Shown here: positions 57,554-64,000 of the stretch, piece by piece
How positions within the stretch are numbered: the first letter of the stretch is position 1
Layout: each line of letters starts with the position of its first letter
NCBI GenBank assembly: GCA_963703335.1
Contig: OY969812.1
Coordinates: 434,001 to 498,000 of the forward strand
DNA: 64,000 nt
Source: VRUE01 sp963703335
GTDB taxonomy: Bacteria > Actinomycetota > Thermoleophilia > Solirubrobacterales > 70-9
Reading direction: 5' to 3'
The notes under the pieces: model-generated
Databases searched by the model: none
What the model saw: the letters and a program-made list of their open reading frames with translations, nothing else
Told to the model about the DNA's origin: nothing
Made by a program: the position numbers and the translations under genes

Positions 57554-58219
57554 CTAAACAAGGACAGCGGCGGAATCCAGAGCGCCTCGTTTCTTCGCCC
57601 GCTCGAGGGCTATCCGGGTCCGCTTGCCGGGCTTGCCGCGGCGGCGTTCGCTGGCGAGCTTGCGCTCTAGGCGGGCGATCTCCGCGCTGTCGATGCTGGC
57701 CACATGCTCGACTCTTAGGGCCTCGTCTTCATCTTCGCGTTCGGTACGGCTTGGGGCGACGATGATCTGCTCCGGCTCGGTCTCGACCTTCTCGTGAATC
57801 TCCTCGAGTGGGTGCGGACCGGCCGGGACGCGGGCTTTCATGTGCAGGTGGCGGATCGGGTCCGCCTCCTCGTGCAAGCTCACCGTTGCCTCCCACGCCT
57901 TCCTGCCAATGGGCTCTATGCCCACGACGATGATGCAGTCCTCATCGGTGAGCGAGCGGGTGGCGAGGCGACGCCGGCGCAGCGGCTTGTAACCGGCTGG
58001 CTTCGTCCCGTAGTGGCGCTCGTGCATCTGGGCCAAGACCTCGCGGCATGTGTCGGGAGACTCGATGCGCTCTTTCTTGGCCTTCTCGTATTCCTCGAGA
58101 CTCTGGACGCGGTAGGTGCGGCCCTTCTGCGGCTCTTCTGCTCCCGCCGGCCATTTGATCGTCACCGAGCCCGGAGCGGCCTCACGGATTTGTGTGCGGG
58201 TCTCTTTGTCGAACCTCAT
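57554..58219 (-). CDS. Hypothetical phage protein
   Basis: 221 residues from ATG 58219 (ATGA overlap). The middle (DEDCIIVVGIEPIGRKAWEATVSLHEEADP) is alpha/beta, and the C-terminus is a basic coiled coil (LERKLASERRRGKPGKRTRIALERAKKRG). No family recognised. Confidence 0.5.
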   Translation of the reverse strand: MRFDKETRTQIREAAPGSVTIKWPAGAEEPQKGRTYRVQSLEEYEKAKKERIESPDTCREVLAQMHERHYGTKPAGYKPLRRRRLATRSLTDEDCIIVVGIEPIGRKAWEATVSLHEEADPIRHLHMKARVPAGPHPLEEIHEKVETEPEQIIVAPSRTEREDEDEALRVEHVASIDSAEIARLERKLASERRRGKPGKRTRIALERAKKRGALDSAAVLV

Positions 58220-58416
58220 GCGGCGAGAAGCCTCCTTCGCTTGTGCTTGGACGGTTCGCAGGCAGGGCACCCGCAGCAGTTGGCCTTGCCGTGACAGACC
58301 GGCGGGCTCGGGAGCTTCTGACCCTTGGCGTCGATAACTGCCTCTAGGGCGAGGACGCGATCGCCAGGGAACTCTGGCTCGCGGAAGTCCGAAGGCTCGG
58401 CAGGGGCGAGGCTCAT
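58216..58416 (-). CDS. Small Cys-containing protein
   Basis: 66 residues. VCHGKANCCGCPACEPSKHKRRR forms a Cys cluster next to a basic tail. Overlaps neighbours by 4 bases. Nucleic-acid binding possible. Confidence 0.5.
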   Translation of the reverse strand: MSLAPAEPSDFREPEFPGDRVLALEAVIDAKGQKLPSPPVCHGKANCCGCPACEPSKHKRRRLLAA

Positions 58417-58568
58417 GCGATCCGCACTCCCCTGGCAACTTCTCCTCCACCCAGCCTGCGCTTCCCACCTCTAGCGAGACGCTGGGCAGTATCGGGTGCT
58501 GCGGGTGGCATCCCCTTACGTTCGTTCTGGAGGAGGACGATGCGGCGCCGGTTCTCTGCTGCGGTCAC
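58413..58568 (-). CDS. 51-residue basic protein
   Basis: GTG 58568 to TGA 58413, overlapping both neighbours by 4 bases. Arg/Gly-rich (TAAENRRRIVLLQNERKG). Unknown. Confidence 0.45.
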   Translation of the reverse strand: MTAAENRRRIVLLQNERKGMPPAAPDTAQRLARGGKRRLGGGEVARGVRIA

Positions 58569-58960
58569 GTTGCCTCCCTAACTGCTGGCTGGGTGGAGGA
58601 GGCGGGGTCCTGCTCTGCTTCGCGCTCGCGATCCTCCTGGCGATTTTTCCGTTCAAATTCGAGCCGCTTATTGTGCTGGTCGCGCTTTCGGCTGCGCTCC
58701 AGTGCTGCGTCGGCGGCCTCGTCCATTGGCGAGAGTCCGGCGACGACATCGACGCTCTCGACAAGCTCCTTCAGCGCATCTGCGTCGGATCGCTTTTCCT
58801 CAGCGAACCGGTCCCGTTCGCGTTCGACCCTCTGACGATCGGGCTCATAATTGGAGGACGAGCCGGCAAAGCCGCGGCGAGGCTGCCGATGCTCAGCGTC
58901 TTTGACCGCGCGCTCGACGGCCTTGACCTGGCGCTCAGTGATCCACACGTAGCGAGCCAC
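58565..58960 (-). CDS. Charged coiled-coil protein
   Basis: 131 residues, GTG start in a TAGTG overlap. After ITERQVKAVERAVKDAEH the chain is nearly all Arg/Glu/Asp helix. Unknown; possibly a scaffold or DNA-associated protein. Confidence 0.5.
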   Translation of the reverse strand: MARYVWITERQVKAVERAVKDAEHRQPRRGFAGSSSNYEPDRQRVERERDRFAEEKRSDADALKELVESVDVVAGLSPMDEAADAALERSRKRDQHNKRLEFERKNRQEDREREAEQDPASSTQPAVREAT

Positions 58961-59112
58961 TAGTTCCCCTCCCCCGCATGCCGAGATTCGTACTCCTCGA
59001 GGGTGCAGAAGGAAGCTGTTTGTTCAAGGGCTGAGTCGCAGAACTGGAGTCCCTTGGCGCAAACCCTGAAGCCACAGGAGCTGCATACGAGGTCTAGGGG
59101 TTGGAGGGTCAT
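58960..59112 (-). CDS. 50-residue Cys-rich protein
   Basis: ATG 59112 (ATGA overlap). CSSCGFRVCAKGLQFC then FCTLEEYESRH, a probable zinc site. Unknown. Confidence 0.5.
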   Translation of the reverse strand: MTLQPLDLVCSSCGFRVCAKGLQFCDSALEQTASFCTLEEYESRHAGEGN

Positions 59113-59780
59113 GCGGCCAGCTCCGCGAAGTTCTCGTCCTCTGCTCCGAGGGTGTCGAGGATGGTGAAGCCGTCCTCGGTAAGGGGAGCGTCGATGCTCC
59201 GTGCGGTCCAGTGCCGCGGGTCGCGAAGTGCACGGTGGCGAAGTGCGAGTTCGAGGCGCTGCGCCTCTATAAGAGCCGCAAGCTCCTTCTTTGCGTCAAA
59301 ACGACCGGGAAGGTCGAAGCCCCTTGCCCGCAGCCGGAAAATGACCGTGCGGGTTCGAGATTCTGTCCAGCCAAATCGGAGGGCAATCTCTCGACCCGTC
59401 GCCCCTTCGCGCCAGAGGGAGGCGATCTCGTGGCCCATCTCATCGTCGACTCGGACCGGCTCGTTCCGGGGTTTGATCCGGCCTTCCTTCCGCAACCGAT
59501 GGCAATGCGTTTCAACCGTCTGCCATGCCCGACCAACGATCTTGGCGATCTCGGTCCGTGGAACGCCAGCATCGTAAAGCTGAGCGATTTGCAGCGATAG
59601 CTCTTCTCTTCTTGCAGCACGCCTCGCAAGGTTGCGGCGTTGACCGGGCCGCAGGGAATAACGAGTTCGATGAGGCTCGTAGCCCTCTTCATGGACTAGG
59701 CAGAAGCCACTTCCGCGCGCCGCCGCTCGGCAAGGGCGGCCATCCTTTCTGGTCCCTTGGCACGGTCTACCCGAATGCAT
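59109..59780 (-). CDS. Zinc-finger plus double helix-turn-helix protein
   Basis: 223 residues from ATG 59780. The N-terminus CQGTRKDGRPCRAAARGSGFCLVH is a compact zinc finger. Two helix-turn-helix units follow (AQLYDAGVPRTEIAKIVGRAWQTVETH and SLWREGATGREIALRFGWTESRTRTVI), like sigma-region-4 or resolvase DNA-binding parts. A phage transcription regulator is inferred, perhaps for the leftward late operon. Confidence 0.6.
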   Translation of the reverse strand: MHSGRPCQGTRKDGRPCRAAARGSGFCLVHEEGYEPHRTRYSLRPGQRRNLARRAARREELSLQIAQLYDAGVPRTEIAKIVGRAWQTVETHCHRLRKEGRIKPRNEPVRVDDEMGHEIASLWREGATGREIALRFGWTESRTRTVIFRLRARGFDLPGRFDAKKELAALIEAQRLELALRHRALRDPRHWTARSIDAPLTEDGFTILDTLGAEDENFAELAA

Positions 59781-60054
59781 GGGCCGCCTCCAGATTTCGC
59801 CACTTATCCCATCTGTCTCGCTTCCTCGGCGCAGGCGTAAAGCCCTCGGCCAGGACAATGTCTCCAGGCTTCGGTTCCCAGGCCGGCTCCAGCTTCAGGA
59901 TCGGGATGCGCACCCATTCGCTGATGACGTCTGACCAGTGCCAGGCGAAACCCTCACCCGCTAGATCCGTGCAGGGCCAGCAGAAGGGTTCTGCGTTGTA
60001 CGTGCAGATTTCAGCCCCGCAACGAGGACAGTGGCGCTCGCGACCGCCGATCAT
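59767..60054 (-). CDS. Zinc-ribbon protein
   Basis: 95 residues. CPRCGAEICTYNAEPFCWPC has the two Cys pairs of a ribbon, followed by Trp-rich segments (HWSDVISEWVRI). It overlaps the next gene by 14 bases. Unknown. Confidence 0.5.
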   Translation of the reverse strand: MIGGRERHCPRCGAEICTYNAEPFCWPCTDLAGEGFAWHWSDVISEWVRIPILKLEPAWEPKPGDIVLAEGFTPAPRKRDRWDKWRNLEAAHAFG

Positions 60055-60296
60055 GCGGCCGCCGGCCTCGAAGCCGCGACGAACTCACAACGCCAAGAGA
60101 CGACCTGGAAGCCCTTGAACGCTATGTCTTGGACGCAGTTCTCTGACCCAGACGATTCCTCGACGATCTCGAAGGGCTCCACGTCAACCTCGACGATCTC
60201 GAAGGGCTCCACGTCAAAGAAGTCTTTGAAGGCCGCGTCTGCGAACTCGCGCGCCTTCGGGAGGTTGGGCGCCGAAACGATTACGCTGGCCTTCAC
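60051..60296 (-). CDS. Small acidic protein with internal repeat
   Basis: 81 residues. VEPFEIVE occurs twice in tandem, from a 30-bp duplication (60,158-60,217). N-terminus KASVIVSAPNLPKAREFADAAF. Unknown. Confidence 0.5.
   Translation of the reverse strand: MKASVIVSAPNLPKAREFADAAFKDFFDVEPFEIVEVDVEPFEIVEESSGSENCVQDIAFKGFQVVSWRCEFVAASRPAAA
60158..60217. repeat. 30-bp tandem duplication
   Basis: Two adjacent identical 30-base copies starting CCTCGACGATCTCGAAGGGC, in coding phase. Confidence 0.9.
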
Positions 60297-60300
60297 GCCC

Positions 60301-60600
60301 TCACCGGCTCCCCTGAGTTGGCCGGGCTGCGTTGAGCGACTGGTAGTACCAGCGGTGAAGGAACTGCAGCGAGTAGGGATCCAGCCCTTCTCGCTGCATC
60401 ATCCAAGCCCAGATGGCGCGACCCGAGCGCCCGTTGCCGTCCATGAATGGATGCGACTTCTCGTAGGCGACGTGGGCCTCGAACGGACTTAGGGCGCCAC
60501 GCAGGTTGATGGCGTCGTCTGGAGACGCAGCGGTTGGGGAGAGGACGACCCTGAAGGCCTCCATCTCCTCGTCAGGCTTGTGTTTCTGGGCTGGCTCCAT
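60301..60600 (-). CDS. Mini-Fic protein next to the attachment site
   Basis: 99 residues from ATG 60600, weak ribosome-binding site. HPFMDGNGRSGRAIWAWMM is the Fic AMP-transferase motif HPFx(D/E)GNGRxxR, with the usual following LDPYSLQFLHRWYYQSL. The N-terminal half is shorter than in related phage Fic proteins (no helix set before SPFEAHVAYEK), so it may be internally deleted or truncated. Fic enzymes modify proteins with AMP; here a toxin or host-control role in lysogeny is possible. Confidence 0.65.
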   Translation of the reverse strand: MEPAQKHKPDEEMEAFRVVLSPTAASPDDAINLRGALSPFEAHVAYEKSHPFMDGNGRSGRAIWAWMMQREGLDPYSLQFLHRWYYQSLNAARPTQGSR

Positions 60601-61273
60601 GCGGGATGGGAATAGGGCCGAAGACCAGCTCAGAAAAACGAGACGTGGGCTGCGAGTCGAGCGTGCGCGTTCGGGCCGGGGTGCGGTAGCCCCAAACGGC
60701 CTCGAGCAGTTCGCGCTTGGCAAAGACCCGCGACGGATCACCTGCAAGCACGCGCAGGAGCCCGAACTCCTTGTTCGAGAGCGCTACCTCGCGCTCGCCG
60801 ACCCAGGCCTTCCGCCGTGCCGAGTCGACAATGATCTCACCGACCCGGAGCGGGCCCTGCCGGCCGCTGAGCCCACGGCGCAACACGGCCGCGATCCGAG
60901 CTCGCAGCTCGGGGTAAAACAGCGGCTTGACGAGGAAGTCATCGGCACCGGTTTCCAGGCCCCGCACCCGGTCCTCGTCGGACCCTTGGCCAGTGAGCAC
61001 GATCACCGGCAGACCGGGATCAAAACGCGACGTGACGCCGTCGGCGGCGCGAATCTCACGCAGCACATCGAGTCCCGACGCGTCCGGCAAGGAAAGATCG
61101 AGCAGGAGCAGGTCCGGGTGGTTGAACCTGCAGAGCCGCAGCGCGTCTGAAGCACTGGGCGCCGGCAAGACCCCAAAGCGGTCGGCAACGAGGTTGTCGC
61201 AGAGCAGCTCGAGCGTCGGCGCGTCGTCCTCACAGACCACCAGGCTCGCGATCTCTCGTCGCTGGGGAAGCAT
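60572..61273 (-). pseudogene. OmpR/PhoB-type response regulator, truncated by the prophage
   Basis: From ATG 61273: receiver domain with VVCEDD, LLLLDLSLPD (phosphorylated Asp), VIVLTGQ and DFLVKP, then a winged helix (LRVGEIIVDSARRKAWVGEREVALSNKEFGLLRVLAG...KRELLEAVWGY). After TRTLDS the recognition helix is replaced by 26 unrelated residues and a stop, so DNA binding should be lost. Its missing 3' end should lie beyond the other prophage end. Confidence 0.8.
60640..60665. other. Right prophage-chromosome junction (attR region)
   Basis: The response-regulator codons follow the family up to ARTRTLDS (…CTCGACTCGCA on the minus strand, about 60,650-60,661), where the conserved HASRLRRKL should follow. 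Sequence to the left is phage. The core cannot be delimited without the other end. Confidence 0.5.
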
Positions 61274-61281
61274 TGGCCGGC

Positions 61282-61623
61282 CTAAGCGGTGAGCCCGGAG
61301 ATCTCTCCCCCCTGCGTGGCGGGAACCTCGAGGACAGCCACCGCCTCCACGCAAAATGCGATCCGCCGCGGGGGCAGGGATCGGCGAACAGCGACGACCG
61401 CGCCGCGCGCGTCGAGGAAATAGAGGTCGAGATCGAAGCGCATGCCAAAGGTGTGCACGCAGGAGCAACGGGGAATGAGGAGCCCAGCGCCGGCGCCGAC
61501 TCGGTCGAGCCAGGCGAGACCGAGCAAGCGGCAACGAAAGCCCGTGGCGACCGCAACGTTGCGGCCAAGCACACGCTCAACCCTCACACCACGAAAGCGC
61601 AACCTCCGCCGGTCCACGCCCAA
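61282..61623 (-). CDS. DUF192 family protein
   Basis: 113 residues. RCSCVHTFGMRFDLDLYFLDARGAVVAV...RIAFCVEAVAVLEVP is the DUF192 core. Function of the family unknown. Chromosomal; 9 bases upstream of the response regulator. Confidence 0.75.
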   Translation of the reverse strand: MGVDRRRLRFRGVRVERVLGRNVAVATGFRCRLLGLAWLDRVGAGAGLLIPRCSCVHTFGMRFDLDLYFLDARGAVVAVRRSLPPRRIAFCVEAVAVLEVPATQGGEISGLTA

Positions 61624-61792
61624 GCAAGCCGTGAGAACTCCAGTCCCTCCCCCACCGCTTTACGCGATGGATCGATCATGGGTGCAAACGCTGTTTCAGG
61701 CACAGGCCCGCACGGGCATCGGACTACGATGACCGGCATGATCCAGCACCTGCTCCCGCTGGGCTTGCGAGAGCAGACGATGGGCTTCAACT

Positions 61793-62260
61793 GTGGATAA
61801 GAAAACGACCCGCCGAGGGAATTACGAGTCTGGCTCCGATTACGTGCTCGAGTACGGGGAGCTTCGCTTTGCCTTCAACGAGGAGGACTTCGGGCAGCGG
61901 GTCGAGCAAGCCGCGGTCAAACTCGGCTTCGTCCACCAGGGACTGAGCCAGGAGGAGCTCGACGACCTGCTCGACCTGGCGGTCAGCGGCGAGATCGCCG
62001 AGCCCAGCTCGCGCCTCGGCGAACACATCAACGAGAACTGGGACGACCTCGTCGGCCCCGCCAACCGCAGCCTCGTGCACTGGCTGCGCCGCCTCGTCTT
62101 CCGCGGCGCCTGGCTCGACCAGCGGGTCAAGGAGGGTGAGCTCGACGTCGTCTTCGACGAGCGCACCCAGACCTTCGGCTACGTGCAGCCGGATCGCAGC
62201 TCAGAGCTGATCGAGCTGTCTAAAGAGCCGAGCTGGCGGCGAATTGCGTATCGGCGGTAG
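61793..62260 (+). CDS. Hypothetical chromosomal protein
   Basis: 155 residues, GTG start. Acidic helices (ELDDLLDLAVSGEIAEPSSRLGEHINENWDDLVG) and Trp-containing segments. No family recognised. Divergent from DUF192; the 169-base gap between them shows no gene. Confidence 0.6.
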   Translation: MDKKTTRRGNYESGSDYVLEYGELRFAFNEEDFGQRVEQAAVKLGFVHQGLSQEELDDLLDLAVSGEIAEPSSRLGEHINENWDDLVGPANRSLVHWLRRLVFRGAWLDQRVKEGELDVVFDERTQTFGYVQPDRSSELIELSKEPSWRRIAYRR

Positions 62261-62376
62261 CCCGGTTCGGGTCAGGGGTTCCGCTTAACTTTTTCGATGG
62301 TACGTCGATCTGCTGGCGCCGCAAGGTCAGCGCCGAAAAAGTGCAAGACGCTCCACCCCTGACCCGAACCGGGCTA
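62258..62376. repeat. 119-bp palindromic intergenic element
   Basis: The outer arms of 22 bases (beginning TAGCCCGGTTCGGGTCAGGG) are perfect complements. An inner pair ACTTTTTCG/CGAAAAAGT adds a second stem. It lies exactly between two convergent stop codons, supplying part of each. Bidirectional terminator or MITE-like repeat. Confidence 0.7.
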
Positions 62377-63219
62377 TCAGGACGGGCGCTCTAGGGCGGC
62401 CACGACGGTCAGGGAGCCATTGGCTTGTTGGCCTAGACCGCCGTCGAAGATTCCCTTTGCTGCCTCTGCATCGTCGAGGCGCGTAAGCGAGTCGACCAGG
62501 AGGATCACGTCTTCGCCTCCCTCGGCGCGACGGACGGCTTGCGCCAAGGCGTCACCGGCGTGGCGGGCCTGGGCGGCAACTACAAGCTCGGCTTCAGGGG
62601 CCTCGCGCTTCCAGTCGGCTAGCTCCTCGGGGCTGGGATCGACCAGCAGGGCGATTGGGTCGGGACCGTCGGAGGCACCGCCTAGCTCGCTAGCGATTTC
62701 GCGCAGTAGCGCCGTGCAGGCCTGCCGGCTCTCGCCATAGACAAGAGCCTGACGCCCAGGCGGCGGCGACAGCAGATCGTGGACGCGCAGCCCCTTGCTC
62801 TTGCGGCCGAAGCGCCGGCGACGACGGCGACGCTTGGGGCGCGCGCCCTCGGCATCCGAAGCGGCTGGCTGCGGTGCGGGTGCAGGCTCGGGCGGCGACT
62901 CCGGCTTTGCCTCTTTTGCAGCCGGCTTTGGGCGGGCCTCGCGGCCGCCGGGCCGGTCGCGCTGGGAGGATCGCTCACGGTTGGAGGACCGCTCGCGCTC
63001 GGCAGCGGGACGCTCGCGGGGGCGCCGCTGTGGGCGCTCGCGGCGCGGTGGGCGCTCACCGCGGGATTCCTCCCGCTTCGGCGCTGCATCACCGCCCCCG
63101 TCAGCGAGCTTGTCAATCAGCTCGGCGCGGCGCAGCATGCGGTAGCGCGGCACGTTTGCCTCGGCGGCGAGCTCGTGCAGCTCGGCTAGGTGCTTGGACT
63201 CCAGTTCGACCTTGTTCAT
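62377..63219 (-). CDS. Rho-like protein with Rho N-terminal helix
   Basis: 280 residues. LAELHELAAEANVPRYRMLRRAELIDKLA is a Rho_N/SAP-like start. A long Arg/Pro/Glu-rich disordered region (50-145) follows, then a reduced Rho/RecA-like domain (RVHDLLSPPPGRQALVYGES...DVILLVDSLTRLDDAEAAKGIFDGG) without a clear P-loop GxxxxGK. Probably a Rho paralogue with altered function rather than the terminator itself. Confidence 0.65.
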   Translation of the reverse strand: MNKVELESKHLAELHELAAEANVPRYRMLRRAELIDKLADGGGDAAPKREESRGERPPRRERPQRRPRERPAAERERSSNRERSSQRDRPGGREARPKPAAKEAKPESPPEPAPAPQPAASDAEGARPKRRRRRRRFGRKSKGLRVHDLLSPPPGRQALVYGESRQACTALLREIASELGGASDGPDPIALLVDPSPEELADWKREAPEAELVVAAQARHAGDALAQAVRRAEGGEDVILLVDSLTRLDDAEAAKGIFDGGLGQQANGSLTVVAALERPS

Positions 63220-63231
63220 TGACGCGGCAGG

Positions 63232-64000
63232 TTATTGCAGCGACTCGGTCGGTGAGCCAGCGGGGTCGATGCCCGCCTCCGCGGCGGCGGCCGGCCAGGC
63301 CTCAGCCGCCTGCTTGACCTCGCGGCGCGACCAACCCAGCTCGGCACCCATTGCCGCCGCCACCGGGCGCGCCGAGTCGGCATCGCGCAACTGCGGCGCG
63401 GCGAGCAAGCCGAGCCGGGTGCGGCGCAGCAAGACGTCGGCGACGCTGCGGGCCTGCTCGTGTCGCACGGCGATGACGGCCTCAGCGAGCAGGTCGGGGC
63501 GGCCGGGGACGATCGGCTGCGCCAGCTTCGCGTCCTCGCAAGCGAGGGCGAGCACTTTGCGGGCGGCGTGTCCATAACGGAAGGCGAGCTGCTCGAGCGC
63601 CTCCTCCCCCACCCCGTCCGGCGCTTCGAGGTCCTCGGGCCGTGCCTCCATCCCGAGCGGGATCTCCGCCGTGTGGCAAACCGCCTCGCGACCCTCGCGC
63701 TCGACCATGCGATCGACGGTCTGCTTGGCCATACGCCGCCAGGTGGTCAGCTTGCCGCCGGTGATCGTCAGCATCCCCGACGAGGTCTCATACAGCTCCG
63801 CCTTGCGCGAGATGTCAACGGACTTCTTCGGGTCGCCGGTCGCGATCAGCGGACGGACGCCGGCGTAAGCACCGACCAGGTCATCGGCGCCGAGCGACGT
63901 GCCGAAGAAGCCGTTGACCGCATCGAGCAGGTAGGCCACATCCTCGCCGCCGGGCCGCGGGTGGTCGATGTCCCCCTCGAAGTCATTGTCGGTCGTGCCG
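63232..64000 (-). CDS. glpD: Glycerol-3-phosphate dehydrogenase, C-terminal part
   Basis: Open to the right edge; about 255 residues seen. TTDNDFEGDIDHPRPGGEDVAYLLDAVN, GVRPLI and SGMLTITGGKLTTWRRMAKQTVDRM are the FAD-dependent GlpD C-terminal half. The enzyme oxidises glycerol-3-phosphate to DHAP at the membrane. The N-terminal FAD-binding part is outside the window. Confidence 0.85.
   Translation of the reverse strand, partial: GTTDNDFEGDIDHPRPGGEDVAYLLDAVNGFFGTSLGADDLVGAYAGVRPLIATGDPKKSVDISRKAELYETSSGMLTITGGKLTTWRRMAKQTVDRMVEREGREAVCHTAEIPLGMEARPEDLEAPDGVGEEALEQLAFRYGHAARKVLALACEDAKLAQPIVPGRPDLLAEAVIAVRHEQARSVADVLLRRTRLGLLAAPQLRDADSARPVAAAMGAELGWSRREVKQAAEAWPAAAAEAGIDPAGSPTESLQ

Overview
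The window is almost entirely one integrated prophage of a contractile-tailed (myovirus-like) phage in a high-G+C actinobacterium. About 60.6 kb of phage DNA enters at the left edge and ends near 60,650. There it interrupts a chromosomal response-regulator gene, whose DNA-binding domain breaks off in mid-helix. The last 3.3 kb is host chromosome: the truncated response regulator, a DUF192 gene, a hypothetical gene, a Rho-like gene and the 3' part of glpD. A member of Thermoleophilia/Solirubrobacterales is my guess for the host (inference from gene style; no marker gene is present). No integrase is visible, and the other attachment site lies outside the window.

Layout. 1-10.4 kb: leftward early operon with a DnaA-N-domain protein, winged-helix proteins, a HerA-like ATPase that has lost its core, a PD-(D/E)XK exonuclease paired with a putative annealing protein, and many small zinc-ribbon proteins. 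It starts at a probably leaderless promoter beside a divergent XRE repressor (10.4-10.8 kb). 11-19.4 kb: accessory region with an ArsR-type regulator and divergent micro-ORFs, a wHTH-XRE-P63C cassette, an IS1595-type transposase, a gene behind a LexA-like box, an HNH gene sitting on a 5' tRNA fragment, and an Rpf-like secreted lysozyme lacking a normal start codon. 19.4-26 kb, leftward: RusA, repeat-rich tail/spike proteins, holin candidates and two endolysin-type enzymes. 26.1-28.3 kb: rightward island of membrane and secreted proteins, including a matrixin-like zinc metalloprotease. 28.3-50.1 kb, leftward: complete tail, baseplate, head and terminase module (tail fibre, gpI, gpJ, gp25-like protein, hub, LysM protein, tape measure, gpG/gpGT frameshift pair, tube, sheath, connectors, capsid, protease, portal, TerL, TerS). 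50.2-54.7 kb: a 4,433-bp transposable unit with 23-bp terminal inverted repeats and an 8-bp target duplication. It carries a second wHTH-XRE cassette, an SDH-type serine protease, an IS1-type transposase and a broken DNA methylase. 54.7-60.6 kb, leftward: HNH gene, tiny zinc-binding and membrane proteins, an initiator-type tRNA, a tRNA-like gene with an enlarged anticodon arm, structured non-coding DNA, coiled-coil and HTH proteins, and a mini-Fic gene at the attachment site.

The phage genes mostly overlap by 1-4 bases (ATGA, TGATG, TAGTG), which fixes many starts. Several genes are decayed. The capsid gene and a small early gene carry the same one-base insertion at the same 12-base motif. 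HerA and the methylase have internal deletions, and a small gene is cut by the 4.4-kb element. The prophage is therefore probably defective, unless the frameshifts are programmed or are sequencing errors.
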